38,308 nucleotides of DNA from Paracoccus sp. PAMC 22219 (GCF_000787695.1 NZ_BBPH01000018.1:1-38308); one strand, 5' to 3'. Counted from the first letter of the stretch, positions 17,713 to 26,528 are shown. The notes: a model not told the origin generated them from the sequence alone. Program-made: numbers and translations.

Positions 17713-18759
17713 TTACTGGATGTCGCGGGCGCGTTCCTCGGCCAGCGCGGTCTCGGCCTGGGCCACGGCCTCGCGGAAGCTGGCCAGGATCTCCTCGCCG
17801 CCATCGACATTGCCGGTGAACCAGTCATAGACCGGGGCCGCGGCCTCGGTGAAGGCTGCCTTTTCCTCGGCCGTGGGGACATAGACCTCGCCGCCGCCGG
17901 CGCGGAAATCCTCGTAGGCCGCGATGGACTTGCGCTTGGGCGAGGCGAACGTCGCCTGCTGCAGCTGGGCAAAGCCGTCGACGACGATGGCGCGCATGTC
18001 CTCGGGCATCTCCATGAAGCGCTCGTTCGACATCCACCACATCGCACCCATGTAGGCGTGCCCGTCCAGCGTCAGATATTGCAGCCCGGCTTCGGGGAAA
18101 CGCATCGACATGATGTCGGTGATGCCGTTCGCGGTGCCCTCGACCACGTTGGTCTGCAGCGACGTGAACAGTTCGGCCCAGGGGATCGGCGTGGGCGACG
18201 CGTCCAGCGCGCGCACCAGCTCTTGCGGCAGGTCGGCCACCACGGTGCGCATCTTCAGGCCCGACAGGTCTGCGGGCGTCTGGATGCGGCGTTCGGTGTT
18301 GGCAAAGTTGCGCCAGCCGCCGGTGTTGCCGATGGTCATCAGCCGCAGCATGCCGCCCGAATCCTCCAGCGTCATGTCGCGCAGCTGGCGGGTGAAATCG
18401 CCGGTCAGGACCCGTTCGGCCACACGGTCGTCGGCCATGATATAGGGCAGGTCCAGCACCTGCAGATAGGGAAACAGCCCCGCCGCCCCGTCCGAGGTCG
18501 AGATGTAGACGTCGATCGACCCGTCGGCCACGCCCTGCAGGCATTCCGCGCCGTTGGAACACAGCTGCGTGCCCATGAAGATATCGACCGCGATGGCGCC
18601 GTTGGACGCCGCCTCGACATGGGACTTGAAGACCTGCAGGCCGTCGAAATCCTCGTCGTTCTCGTTGGAATTGGCCACGGCGCGCAGGGTATAGTCCTGG
18701 GCCATGACGGGGGTGGCCAGCGCCAGGGCGGCGGCGAGGGTCAGTGCGGGTTTCAGCAT
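17713..18759 (-). CDS. dctP: TRAP transporter substrate-binding protein DctP
   Basis: 348 aa, periplasmic. Signal peptide MLKPALTLAAALALATPVMA, then a DctP fold with NSNENDEDFDGLQVFKSHVE, the QLCSNGAECLQGVADGSIDV stretch, RNFANTERRIQTPADLSGLK and WAELFTSLQTNVVEGTANGI, where the arginine and asparagine lie in the usual ligand-binding segments. Most DctP proteins bind a carboxylate through that arginine; a sulfonate would be possible. It is last of the transporter trio here, 20 nt after dctM, which differs from the common P-Q-M order. The context suggests uptake of a sulfo-sugar. Confidence 0.9.
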   Translation of the reverse strand: MLKPALTLAAALALATPVMAQDYTLRAVANSNENDEDFDGLQVFKSHVEAASNGAIAVDIFMGTQLCSNGAECLQGVADGSIDVYISTSDGAAGLFPYLQVLDLPYIMADDRVAERVLTGDFTRQLRDMTLEDSGGMLRLMTIGNTGGWRNFANTERRIQTPADLSGLKMRTVVADLPQELVRALDASPTPIPWAELFTSLQTNVVEGTANGITDIMSMRFPEAGLQYLTLDGHAYMGAMWWMSNERFMEMPEDMRAIVVDGFAQLQQATFASPKRKSIAAYEDFRAGGGEVYVPTAEEKAAFTEAAAPVYDWFTGNVDGGEEILASFREAVAQAETALAEERARDIQ

Positions 18760-18779
18760 GGTATCCTCCCTTGGTGGTC

Positions 18780-20068
18780 TCAGTCCGCGAAGCCGGTCAG
18801 GCGCGGGATGGTCAGCGAAATGGCCGGGACATAGGTGATCAGGAAGATCACCAGAACCTCGACCAGCAGGAACGGCAGGATGGCGCGGGCGATGGTCATG
18901 ACCTTTCGCCCGACACCGCGGACGCCACGAACAGCACCAGCCCCATGGGCGGCGTGGCCAGCCCCACCGTCAGGTTGACGCACATGATGATCGCGAAATG
19001 CACGCTGTCGACGCCCATGCCGGTGAAGACCGGCCCCAGGATCGGCGCCAGGATGATGATCGCGGGGCCCGCGTCCAGGAACATGCCGACGACGAACAGG
19101 AACAGGTTGATCATCAGCAGCAGGATCAGCGGATCGGCGGTCAGCGTCAGGATCCAGTCGGCCATCATCTGCGGCGTCTGCGACAGCGAGATCACCGTCT
19201 TGAACGACATCGCCGCCCCGACCAGCAGCAGCACCACGGCCGAGGTCAGGGCCGCGCGGCCCAGAACGTCCGGCAGTTCCGAGATGCGCATGGTGCGCAG
19301 CACGAACAGGCTGATGACCAGCGCATAGACGGCGGCGACGGCGGCGGCCTCGGTGGGCGTGAAGACGCCGCCCAGGATGCCGCCCAGGATGATGACCGGG
19401 GTCATCAGCGGAAAGAACGCCTTGAGGCTGGCCTGTCCGCGCTGGCCCCAGCTTTGGCGGGGCGCGGCGATCGGAAAGTCGTACCGGTCGGCCATGACCT
19501 TGACCGCGATCATCAGGCCCACGCCCACCAGGATGCCCGGCACGATGCCCGCCAGGAACAGCGCGGCGACGCTTTCGCCCATCACATAGGCATAGATGAT
19601 CATGATCCCCGACGGCGGGATGATCGGCCCGATGACCGAACTGGCCGCGGTGATCGCGGCGGCAAAGCGGCGGGTATAGCCCTGCTTTTCCATCGCCGGG
19701 ATCAGCATGGACCCAAGCGCCGAGGTGTCGGCCACGGCCGATCCCGACAGGCCCGCGAACAGCATCGACGACAGGATGTTCACATGCGCCAGGCCGCCGC
19801 GAAAATGGCCCATCAGGGCCTGGGCGAATTCGACCAGCCGCAGGGTGATTCCGCCGCGGTTCATCAGCTCTCCCGCCAGCATGAAGAACGGGATCGCCAT
19901 CAGCGGAAAGCTGTCCATGCCGTTATACAGGTTGCGGTACAGCAGCGTCAGGTCGCGTTCCTGACCGTTCAGCATCAGCAGGATGCCCGGCGCGGCCAGC
20001 ATCCCGAAGAACACCGGCAGGCCGATCAGCAGAAAGGTCAGGAACAGCGGCAGAAACAGGATCAGCAT
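18780..20068 (-). pseudogene. dctM: TRAP transporter large permease DctM, frameshifted
   Basis: The 12-segment large permease of a TRAP transporter. It starts MLILFLPLFLTFLLIGLPVF at 20068 and shows family motifs NRGGITLRLVEFAQALMGHF, SGSAVADTSALGSMLIPAME, IIPPSGIMIIYAYVMGESVA and VNLTVGLATPPMGLVLFVAS. After ASAVSG the frame breaks; one base added near 18909-18911 restores RKVMTIARAILPFLLVEVLV and the normal ending TIPRLTGFAD at 18780. The repaired length is 429 aa, normal. Its ATG overlaps the dctQ stop (TGATG), so translation is coupled. The remaining sequence is under clear coding constraint, so the break is probably an assembly error. Confidence 0.9.
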
Positions 20069-20660
20069 CACTCGGCCCCCCGCAGGCCCGCATCCAGCCC
20101 CTCGATCGGGGGCAGGTCGCGGGCGCCGCCCAGCTGCGCCAGGATGCGCAGGATCAATTCGACATTCACGGAAATCAGCAGCATCAGCCCGACCGGGATC
20201 GACGCCATCATCCAGGACCGCGGCACCCGGTACCAGTCGCTGAAATCAAGCGATGTGGGCAGGAACAGCGATGCACTGGCAAAGCGTCCGCCCAAGCCCG
20301 TGACCTCGCGCCAGCCGATCTGCACGGCGACGACAAGCACCACCAGCGACACGATCAGCAGGACCAGGTTCAGCAGCCGCGCGGGCGTGGCCGGCAGCAT
20401 GGCGGGAAAGAAGTCGATGGCGACAAAGCCGCCGCGCCGGAACGCGGTCGGTGCCATCAGCCCGGTCATCCACAGCATGCAGAACCGCGCGCCTCGTCCG
20501 GCGAGGCCAGCGCGCTGTTGAACCCATAGCGGGCGATGACCTGCACGATGGTCACCACGACCATCAGGCCGATGGCCAGAATGCCCACCGCGCGTCCCGC
20601 GCGCAGCAGCTGTTCGTTGATCCGGGACAATGGCCGGACAAGGCGCGTCAGCAGGCGCAT
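20068..20660 (-). pseudogene. dctQ: TRAP transporter small permease DctQ, frameshifted
   Basis: Four-segment small permease. Frame one from ATG 20660 reads MRLLTRLVRPLSRINEQLLR, then a helix (AVGILAIGLMVVVTIVQVIA) and RYGFNSALASPDEA, then breaks. One base added near 20486-20492 continues with RFCMLWMTGLMAPTAFRRGG, the conserved DctQ core, and GFVAIDFFPAMLPATPARLL. The repaired length is 197 aa. An E-xx-R-F-C-W-type motif after the second helix is typical of DctQ. Located 61 nt after the flavin reductase gene and overlapping dctM. Confidence 0.87.
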
Positions 20661-20721
20661 CTTGGGTGTCTCCTCCCCCGTTTCGTGACGGTGCCGGGCC
20701 TCCTCCTGCCCGGCGCCGCGG

Positions 20722-21228
20722 TCAGCCTTTGGCGATCCCGGCGATCTGGCCCCCGAAGAAGGCCAGCGGATCGCCCTCTGTGATCTGGGCGTGCAGGACG
20801 CGGCCGACGATGATCATGTGGTCGCCCGCCTCGTGCATGGCGAACAGGTCGCAATCGAACCGCGCCAGGCAGCGGTCCAGCACCGGCACGCCCTGCGCAT
20901 TGGCGGTCAGGCCCGCATGGTCCAGCGCGTTGCGGTTGCGCGCGACGGTCCAGGCCAGATCGGCCTGATCGGCGGCCAGCACGTGGATGGCGAAATGGCG
21001 CGCCTGCGCAAAGACCGGAAAGCGGGAGCTGGCCAGCGCGGGCGACCACATCACCAGCGGCGGGTCCATCGAGATGGACGAGAAGCTGTTGGCGGTCATC
21101 GCCGCGCATCCGTCGTCGCTGGCGGCGGTCACCACCGTGACGCCGGTCGCGAAGCGGCCAAAGGCATCGCGCAGCAGCCGCCCGTTCTGCGGATCGGGGA
21201 CAAAGCTGTGCGGGATCGGTCGCGTCAT
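20722..21228 (-). CDS. smoA: Flavin reductase (SmoA-like)
   Basis: 168 aa flavin reductase-like FMN-binding split-barrel protein. Motifs: RDAFGRFATGVTVVTA, GCAAMTANSFSSISMDPPLV, FAIHVLAADQADLA and HEAGDHMIIVGRVL. It supplies reduced FMN, from NAD(P)H, to a partner monooxygenase. The start at 21228 overlaps the stop of the aldo/keto reductase gene (ATGA), showing tight coupling, and the monooxygenase gene is two genes upstream. The same trio (reductase, aldo/keto reductase, monooxygenase) forms the core of the sulfoquinovose oxidative desulfurisation pathway, where this protein is SmoA. General flavin reductase function is secure; the pathway name is inferred. Confidence 0.85.
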   Translation of the reverse strand: MTRPIPHSFVPDPQNGRLLRDAFGRFATGVTVVTAASDDGCAAMTANSFSSISMDPPLVMWSPALASSRFPVFAQARHFAIHVLAADQADLAWTVARNRNALDHAGLTANAQGVPVLDRCLARFDCDLFAMHEAGDHMIIVGRVLHAQITEGDPLAFFGGQIAGIAKG

Positions 21229-22115
21229 GGCACCTCTTGCCCAAGGGCTGCTTGGTAAAGGCGGAACCACTGCACGCGGTCCAGCCGGACCTTTTCGGCA
21301 TCGGCGATCCGGGCGATCCGTGCAAGCGAATTGGTGCCCATGACCGGCATGATGATCGCGGGGTGGCGCAACAGGAACGCAACCGCCACCGCCGCGCGGT
21401 CAACGCCGAATTCCGCCGCCAGCGCGTCCAGTTCGGCGGCGACGGGTCCGTGGCCGGTCATCAGGCTGCCGCCGCCCAGGGGCGACCAGGCCATGACCGG
21501 GTCGCGGCGGCGCTGATGGAACGCCAGATCGCCATTGGTGAAGGGCTGGATCGCGGCCAGGGACACCTCGATCTGGTTGGTCACCAGCCGAGTCTGCATC
21601 GAGCCCTGCAGCAGTTCGACGTCCCAAGGGCGAAAGTTCGACACGCCCACGGCGCGGATTTTGCCCGCGGCCACCATCGCGTCCAGTGCCGCGCCGGTGT
21701 CGTCGGGGTCCATCAGCGGATCGGGGCGGTGGATCAGCAGCAGGTCGATCCGGTCGGTGCCCATGTCGCGCAGCGAGTTGTCCACGGACGCGTGGATGTG
21801 GTCGCCGGACGTGTCGTAATGCTTGCAGGCCGCATCGGCGTATTTGCCGATCGGCGCGATGATGTCGCATTTCGTGACGATCTCGATCCGGTCGCGCAGG
21901 CCGGGGCTGGCGCGCAGGGCGGCGCCCAGGATGCCTTCGGCGGTATAGGCGCCATAGATGTCGGCCTGGTCCATCGTGGTGATGCCCTGGTCCAGACAGG
22001 CCTCGATCTTGGCTTGGACATGGGCGGGGCTGGTATCGGCGTCGTCGCCGATCCGCCACATGCCATAGACCAGCCGCGACAGGGTCAGGTCGTCGGTCAG
22101 CGTCACACGGTTCAT
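21225..22115 (-). CDS. smoB: Aldo/keto reductase, probable 6-oxo-glucose reductase (SmoB-like)
   Basis: 296 aa TIM-barrel aldo/keto reductase with the full catalytic tetrad: D49 and Y54 in DQADIYGAY, K82 in IVTKCD, H129 in LLIHRPDPL. The cofactor-binding end reads MAWSPLGGGSLMTG and PVMGTNSLARIARI. The opening LSRLVYGMWRIGDDADTSPA and overall length are, from memory, very like Agrobacterium SmoB, which reduces 6-oxo-glucose to glucose with NADPH. The start at 22115 is one base from the end of the monooxygenase gene and the end overlaps the flavin reductase. Related YdhF-type reductases of unknown substrate are the alternative. Confidence 0.82.
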   Translation of the reverse strand: MNRVTLTDDLTLSRLVYGMWRIGDDADTSPAHVQAKIEACLDQGITTMDQADIYGAYTAEGILGAALRASPGLRDRIEIVTKCDIIAPIGKYADAACKHYDTSGDHIHASVDNSLRDMGTDRIDLLLIHRPDPLMDPDDTGAALDAMVAAGKIRAVGVSNFRPWDVELLQGSMQTRLVTNQIEVSLAAIQPFTNGDLAFHQRRRDPVMAWSPLGGGSLMTGHGPVAAELDALAAEFGVDRAAVAVAFLLRHPAIIMPVMGTNSLARIARIADAEKVRLDRVQWFRLYQAALGQEVP

Positions 22116-22116
22116 C

Positions 22117-23271
22117 TCAGCGCCTTTCGCCGGTGCCCAAGGGCGTTGCGGGGGTGGTGTCGGGCACGCGGCCCCAGACACGGTTCAACTTGCAGGTGTT
22201 CATCTGCGGCAGGACGCGGCTGCCGAAATGGCAGGCCTCGTTCTTGTGGGGATAGCCTGACAGGATGAAGGCGCGGATGCCCATGCGGCGCAGCTCCTCC
22301 AGCTTGGTCAGGACCTGGTCGGTCGACCCCACGATGGCCGCGCCGCAGCCCGACCGCGCCCGGCCCACGCCGGTCCACAGGTTGGGCTCGATATAGCCCT
22401 CCAGATCGGCCAGTTCCCGGTTGCGGGCCTGGCGGCTGACGCCGAGCGAACCTGCATCCAGCGCGCGTTCGCGGATCATCCGGCCTTGGTCATCGTCCAG
22501 TTGGCTGACCAGGTCGCGGGCGTATTCGCGGGCCTCGGCCTCGGTGTCGCGGACGATCACATGGGCGCGAAAGCCATAGTCCAGTGTGCGGCCATGCCGT
22601 TCGGCGGCGGCATGGGCGGCGCGCATGCGGTCGGCGATGTCCTCGGTCTTTTCGGGCCACATCAGATAGACGTCGCAATGCTGGCCGCACAGGTCCAGCG
22701 CGTCGGGGGAATAGCCGCCGAAATACAGCATCGGCCCGCCGGTCTGATAGGGCTGGACCGGATCGGTCGTCAGGCCGCTGAAATCATAGACCTGACCCTG
22801 ATAGTTGATTTCGTCCTGGGTCCAGGCCTGCTTCAGGATCTCGACCACCTCGCGACTGCGCTGATAGCGAAAGGGGCTGGGCTCCTGCTGACCCGGAAAG
22901 TCGCTGCTGATGATGTTGACCGTCAGGCGGCCCTCCAGCATGTGGTCCAGCGTGGCGATGGTGCGGGCCAGCATGATCGGCTGCATCTCTCCGCAGCGGA
23001 CGGCGGCCAGCATGTTGATGCGGTCGGTGATCGGCGCGCAGCCCGCGACAAAAGACAGCGTGTCCTGTCCGACCTGATAGCTGGACGGGCACAGGATGTT
23101 GCCGAAGCCCTGCTGTTCGGCGGTGCGCACGATGTCGGAACAATGCGCCCAGGACGATCGCAGCGACCCGTCGGGCACGCCCAGATGACGGTAATCGTCG
23201 GAACACAGCGCCGCGAACCAGGCGACCTCGACGGCATCCAGATCGGCAGAGGTGACGGGGACGACGGTCAT
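22117..23271 (-). CDS. smoC: LLM-class FMNH2-dependent monooxygenase, probable sulfoquinovose monooxygenase (SmoC/SsuD-like)
   Basis: 384 aa luciferase-like TIM-barrel protein of the SsuD alkanesulfonate monooxygenase group. Such enzymes use FMNH2 and O2 to split a C-S bond, giving an aldehyde and sulfite. Visible: VAWFAALCSDDYRHLG at the start, GFGNILCPSSYQVGQDTLSF, AAVRCGEMQPIMLARTIATL, RLTVNIISSDFPGQ, YFGGYSPDALDLC, DVYLMWPEKTEDI, and LWTGVGRARSGCGAAIVG followed by FILSGYPHKNEACHFG. The last two blocks are shared with sulfonate-specific members. It heads the leftward operon after a GGGAGG ribosome site and is flanked by a dedicated flavin reductase and aldo/keto reductase. Sulfoquinovose as substrate is inferred from that set; another sulfonate is possible. 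Confidence 0.85.
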   Translation of the reverse strand: MTVVPVTSADLDAVEVAWFAALCSDDYRHLGVPDGSLRSSWAHCSDIVRTAEQQGFGNILCPSSYQVGQDTLSFVAGCAPITDRINMLAAVRCGEMQPIMLARTIATLDHMLEGRLTVNIISSDFPGQQEPSPFRYQRSREVVEILKQAWTQDEINYQGQVYDFSGLTTDPVQPYQTGGPMLYFGGYSPDALDLCGQHCDVYLMWPEKTEDIADRMRAAHAAAERHGRTLDYGFRAHVIVRDTEAEAREYARDLVSQLDDDQGRMIRERALDAGSLGVSRQARNRELADLEGYIEPNLWTGVGRARSGCGAAIVGSTDQVLTKLEELRRMGIRAFILSGYPHKNEACHFGSRVLPQMNTCKLNRVWGRVPDTTPATPLGTGERR

Positions 23272-23304
23272 GGTTTCCTCCCGGGACGGCGTCGGATTTC
23301 CCTT

Positions 23305-23333
23305 TGCATAGCGCCCCCCATCGTGTAAATCAA
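23305..23333 (-). promoter_or_regulatory. Predicted promoter of the leftward sulfonate operon
   Basis: Read on the minus strand, TTGATT (23333-23328) and TATGCA (23310-23305) are separated by exactly 17 bases, a plausible sigma-70-type pair. Transcription would start about 25-30 nt before the smoC ATG at 23271. The match to consensus is only moderate. Confidence 0.4.
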
Positions 23334-23344
23334 TGGTGTATCAA
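23329..23344. promoter_or_regulatory. Candidate operator: ATCAA repeated with 11-bp spacing
   Basis: ATCAA occurs at 23329-23333 and again at 23340-23344, one helical turn apart. The first copy overlaps the predicted -35 element of the leftward operon, and both lie just upstream of the GntR gene. This AT-rich island in a very GC-rich gap is the best candidate for regulator binding. It is a direct repeat, whereas GntR proteins usually prefer palindromes. Confidence 0.3.
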
Positions 23345-23361
23345 TTTGCCGGGGGACGGTC

Positions 23362-24078
23362 GTGGCAGGCGCAGGCGAACATCGGTCGGACGCATTGCCG
23401 ATCCACCTGCAGATCACCGAGATGATGATTCGCGACATCGCCGCGGGTCGTCTGGTCGACGGTCAGAAGCTGCCCCCCGAACGCCAGATGGCCGAGGCGC
23501 ACGACACCACCGTGCGCACCCTGCGCAAGGCGCTGGCCGAACTCGAGGCCCAGGGCCTGCTGGATCGCCGGCAGGGGTCGGGGAACTACATCCGCGCGGG
23601 CGAACCGACGCGGGCGGTCTATTCGATGTTCCGGCTGGAACATGCGCAGGGCGGGGGCGGGCTGCCGCGGGCGCGGCTGCTGTCGGTCGGATCGCACCCC
23701 AAGGACGCGGGCCAGCCCGCCTATGGCAGCGCCGATCACGGCACCCGGTTCCGGCGGCTGCGGTTTCTGGACGACACCCCCATCGCGGTCGAGGAGATCT
23801 GGCTGGACGGCGGCGCGGGCGCCATTCCCGCCGACATGGTCCAGGATTCGCTGTACCTGACCTACAAGCGGGCACTGAAGCTGTGGATCACCCGGGCCGA
23901 GGATCGTGTCGGCCTGGGCCTCGTGCCCGACTGGGCGCCGCCCGATTTCGCGCCCCGCCCCGGCACCACCACCGCCTTCATCCAGCGCCTGTCCTGGGCG
24001 CAGACCCAGGACGCGGTCGAATTTTCGCGCACTTGGTACGACACCGACCGCGCGCTGTACGTCCAGCGCCTCGTCTAA
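23362..24078 (+). CDS. GntR family transcriptional regulator (HutC/UTRA type)
   Basis: 238 aa. N-terminal GntR winged helix (about residues 13-78: PIHLQITEMMIRDIAAGRL, LPPERQMAEAHDTTVRTLRK, LLDRRQGSGNYI) followed by a UTRA effector domain (about 95-238: RFRRLRFLDDTPIAVEEIWL, WAQTQDAVEFSRTWYDTDRA). UTRA domains bind small metabolites, often sugars or sugar phosphates. The start is GTG at 23362 with GGGGGAC upstream. It is divergent from the smoC operon and 9 nt upstream of the Gfo/Idh/MocA gene, so it probably represses both directions until a pathway intermediate appears. Confidence 0.88.
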   Translation: MAGAGEHRSDALPIHLQITEMMIRDIAAGRLVDGQKLPPERQMAEAHDTTVRTLRKALAELEAQGLLDRRQGSGNYIRAGEPTRAVYSMFRLEHAQGGGGLPRARLLSVGSHPKDAGQPAYGSADHGTRFRRLRFLDDTPIAVEEIWLDGGAGAIPADMVQDSLYLTYKRALKLWITRAEDRVGLGLVPDWAPPDFAPRPGTTTAFIQRLSWAQTQDAVEFSRTWYDTDRALYVQRLV

Positions 24079-24087
24079 GGAGATTTC

Positions 24088-25193
24088 ATGACCATGCAAG
24101 ACAGCCGCGTGATCACCTATGGCGTTATCGGCTGCGGAATGATGGGGCAGGAACACCTGCGCAACATCGCCCTGCTGCCCGGCACCGCCATCGGCGCCAT
24201 CTTCGAACCCGATGCGGCCATGCGCGCCCGCGCCGCGGCGCTGGCCCCGGGTGCGCGCATGGTCGACAGCGTGGCCGACCTGCTGGCGCATCCGGGGCTG
24301 GACTGCCTGCTGATCGCCAGCCCGAACCACCGCCATGTCGAACAGCTGCAGGCCGTGGCCGCGCACAGGCCGCTGCCGGTGCTGGTCGAAAAGCCGCTGT
24401 TCACCCAGGCCTCGGACGCGGCGGCGGTGGCAGAGCTGGCCGCACGGCACGCGGCGCCGGTCTGGGTCGCGATGGAATACCGCTACATGCCCCCCGTCGC
24501 CCGGCTGCTGGAGATGGCCCAGGAGGCGACCGGCGGCATCCGCATGCTGAGCATCCGCGAACACCGCTATCCCTTTCTGTCCAAGGTCGGGCAGTGGAAC
24601 CGCTTCAACCGCTACAGCGGCGGGACGTTCGTGGAGAAATGCTGTCATTTCTTTGACCTGATGCGGCTGGCGCTGGGGTCGGATCCCGTCCGCGTCATGG
24701 CAACCGGCGGGCAGGCGCTGAACCACCTGGACGAGGTGCATGACGGCCAGACGCCCGACATCTTTGACCACGGCTATGTCGCGGTGGATTTCGCCGACGG
24801 CACCCGCGCATGCTGGAGCTGTGCATGTTCGCCGAAGGATCGCGCTGGCAGGAGGAGATCAGCGCCGTGGGCCCCCGCGGCAAGATCGAGGCCTTCGTGC
24901 CCGGTCCCACCCGCTTCTGGCCCGCGCATCTGGGCGATCCGCCGGTGGCGCAGGTCGTCGTGTCGCCACGCGAACCCCGCGGGCCGCAGGTCCACTTGAT
25001 CCCCGTGGACCCGGCGCTGCTGGATGCGGGGGACCACAACGGGTCGACCTTCTATCAGCACCGGGGGTTCCTGGAGCTGGTGCGCGGCCAGCGCGCCCGC
25101 CCCGACGTCAGCGTCCAGGACGGCATCTGGGCGGTGCGCATGGGGCTGGCGGCCCAGACCGCGATGATCGAACGGCGCGTCGTCGAATTGTGA
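24088..25193 (+). pseudogene. Gfo/Idh/MocA-fold protein, candidate NAD-dependent sulfoquinovosidase, frameshifted
   Basis: Rossmann N-terminus YGVIGCGMMGQEHLRNIALL, then LIASPNHRHVEQLQAV and VEKPLF, the EKP motif of the family, followed by the beta-sheet domain (AMEYRYMPPVARLLEMAQEA, RYSGGTFVEKCCHFFDLMRL). The frame breaks after DFADGTRA; one base near 24806-24810 continues with MLELCMFAEGSRWQEEISAV and ends at 25193, giving 368 aa. Family members are NAD(P) oxidoreductases or NAD-dependent glycosidases. Published NAD-dependent sulfoquinovosidases (GH188) have this fold and sit in sulfoquinovose clusters lacking a classical GH31 enzyme, including in Roseobacter-clade bacteria. No GH31 gene is visible here, so that role is a good candidate. 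The alternative is a sugar dehydrogenase. AAGGAG overlaps the gntR stop. Confidence 0.8.
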
Positions 25194-25281
25194 CGCCCCG
25201 CACAGCGGATGTGCGGCCAAGGCAGTGCCGCGCATCCGCGAAACGCGCTATCAGGGGGGAAATCCGCATCGAAGGCCCCCC

Positions 25282-26436
25282 ATGCGCCACAACACCAAAG
25301 CCAGCTATGGCAGCGTCGCCCGCAGCCTGCACTGGCTGACCGCCCTGATCATCCTGTCCAACATCGGCCTTGGCCTGTGGGCCGAACGCATCCCGCTGGA
25401 GCAGATGGCCCTCAAGGTGCAGGTGTTCTCGTTTCACAAGACGCTGGGCCTTGCGGCGCTGGTCGTGGCGCTGGCGCGCATCGGCTGGGCGCTGACCCAG
25501 ACCCGCCCGGCGCCCGTCCACCCCGAACGCCGGCTGGAGACGCTGCTGGCCGAGGCGGTGCATTGGACGCTGTACGGGTCGATGGTGCTGGTGCCGGTGA
25601 CCGGCTGGGTCGAACACGCTGCGACCGACGGCTTTGCGCCTATCCTGTGGCCCTTGGGGCAGGGGCTGCCGCTGGTGCCGAAATCGCCCGCCCTGGCGAT
25701 GGTCATGGCCGAGGTGCACCATGTCTTCGCGTTCCTGCTGATCGGGTCGGTGGTCCTGCATGTGGCGGGCGCGGTGAAACACGTAGTGATCGACCGCGAC
25801 GGGGTGCTGGGCCGCATGACGCGGGGGGTGCCCGCGGGCCGGGGCATCGCTGCGCGCCACGCGCTGCCGGCGCTGGTCGCGGTGGCGGTGTTCGGGGCGG
25901 GGGCGGCCTATGCGCTGGCCACCGCGCCGCGCGACGCGGCGCCCGTGGCCACGCTGGAACAGGCGGCATCCGAATGGCAGGTCACCGATGGGCAGCTGGG
26001 CTTTGCCGTGCGCCAGATGGGATCGGCCGTGACCGGCAGCTTTGCCGACTGGACGGCGGCGATCGCGTTCGACCCCGACAGTGGCGCGGGACAGGTCACC
26101 GTGACCATCAACATGGACAGCGTGACCATCGGCACCGTCACCGACCAGGCCAAGGGGGCCGCGTTCTTTGACGTCGCCGCCCACCCCACCGCCGTCTTCG
26201 AAGGGACGATCCGCCCCGACGGCGACGGCTATGTCGCCGAAGGCCCGCTGCGCCTGCGCGATCAGCAGATGCCCGTCACGCTGCCCTTTGATCTGACCAT
26301 CACCGACGGCCTCGCCACGATGCAGGGCCAGGCCGTGATGGACCGCCGCGACTGGCAGGTGGGGGCGGGATATGCCGACGAAAGCACCGTGGGGTTCCAG
26401 GTGGACCTGACCGTCGCGCTGACCGCCACACGGTGA
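25282..26436 (+). CDS. Cytochrome b561 - YceI fusion protein
   Basis: 384 aa. Residues 1 to about 190 form a four-helix cytochrome b561 domain with candidate haem ligands H17 (RSLHWLTALI), H52 (FSFHKTLGL) and the pair of histidines near VHHVFAFLLIGSVVLHVAGA. A further hydrophobic segment (LPALVAVAVFGAGAAYALA, about 195-213) leads to a periplasmic YceI domain (about 230-384: WQVTDGQLGFAVRQMGSAVT, DVAAHPTAVFEGTI, RRDWQVG). b561 proteins move electrons, often from ubiquinol or superoxide; YceI is a lipocalin-like fold that binds polyprenyl or quinone-like lipids. The fusion suggests a lipid-soluble redox ligand. A free YceI gene follows. Confidence 0.88.
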   Translation: MRHNTKASYGSVARSLHWLTALIILSNIGLGLWAERIPLEQMALKVQVFSFHKTLGLAALVVALARIGWALTQTRPAPVHPERRLETLLAEAVHWTLYGSMVLVPVTGWVEHAATDGFAPILWPLGQGLPLVPKSPALAMVMAEVHHVFAFLLIGSVVLHVAGAVKHVVIDRDGVLGRMTRGVPAGRGIAARHALPALVAVAVFGAGAAYALATAPRDAAPVATLEQAASEWQVTDGQLGFAVRQMGSAVTGSFADWTAAIAFDPDSGAGQVTVTINMDSVTIGTVTDQAKGAAFFDVAAHPTAVFEGTIRPDGDGYVAEGPLRLRDQQMPVTLPFDLTITDGLATMQGQAVMDRRDWQVGAGYADESTVGFQVDLTVALTATR

Positions 26437-26528
26437 TGTGCGCTGGCTGACAGGCCCTGTTCGCGCATCGCTAGTTGCCCCACGGGCCGCTTCCAAGGAT
26501 GGTGCCCCCATAACAAACGGAGATTCCG

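Noticed and set aside
22117..23271. Plain SsuD alkanesulfonate monooxygenase of sulfur starvation
   Set aside because: Not excluded, but there is no SsuABC or CysB-type context; the paired aldo/keto reductase, TRAP transporter and UTRA regulator point to carbon use of a sulfo-sugar.
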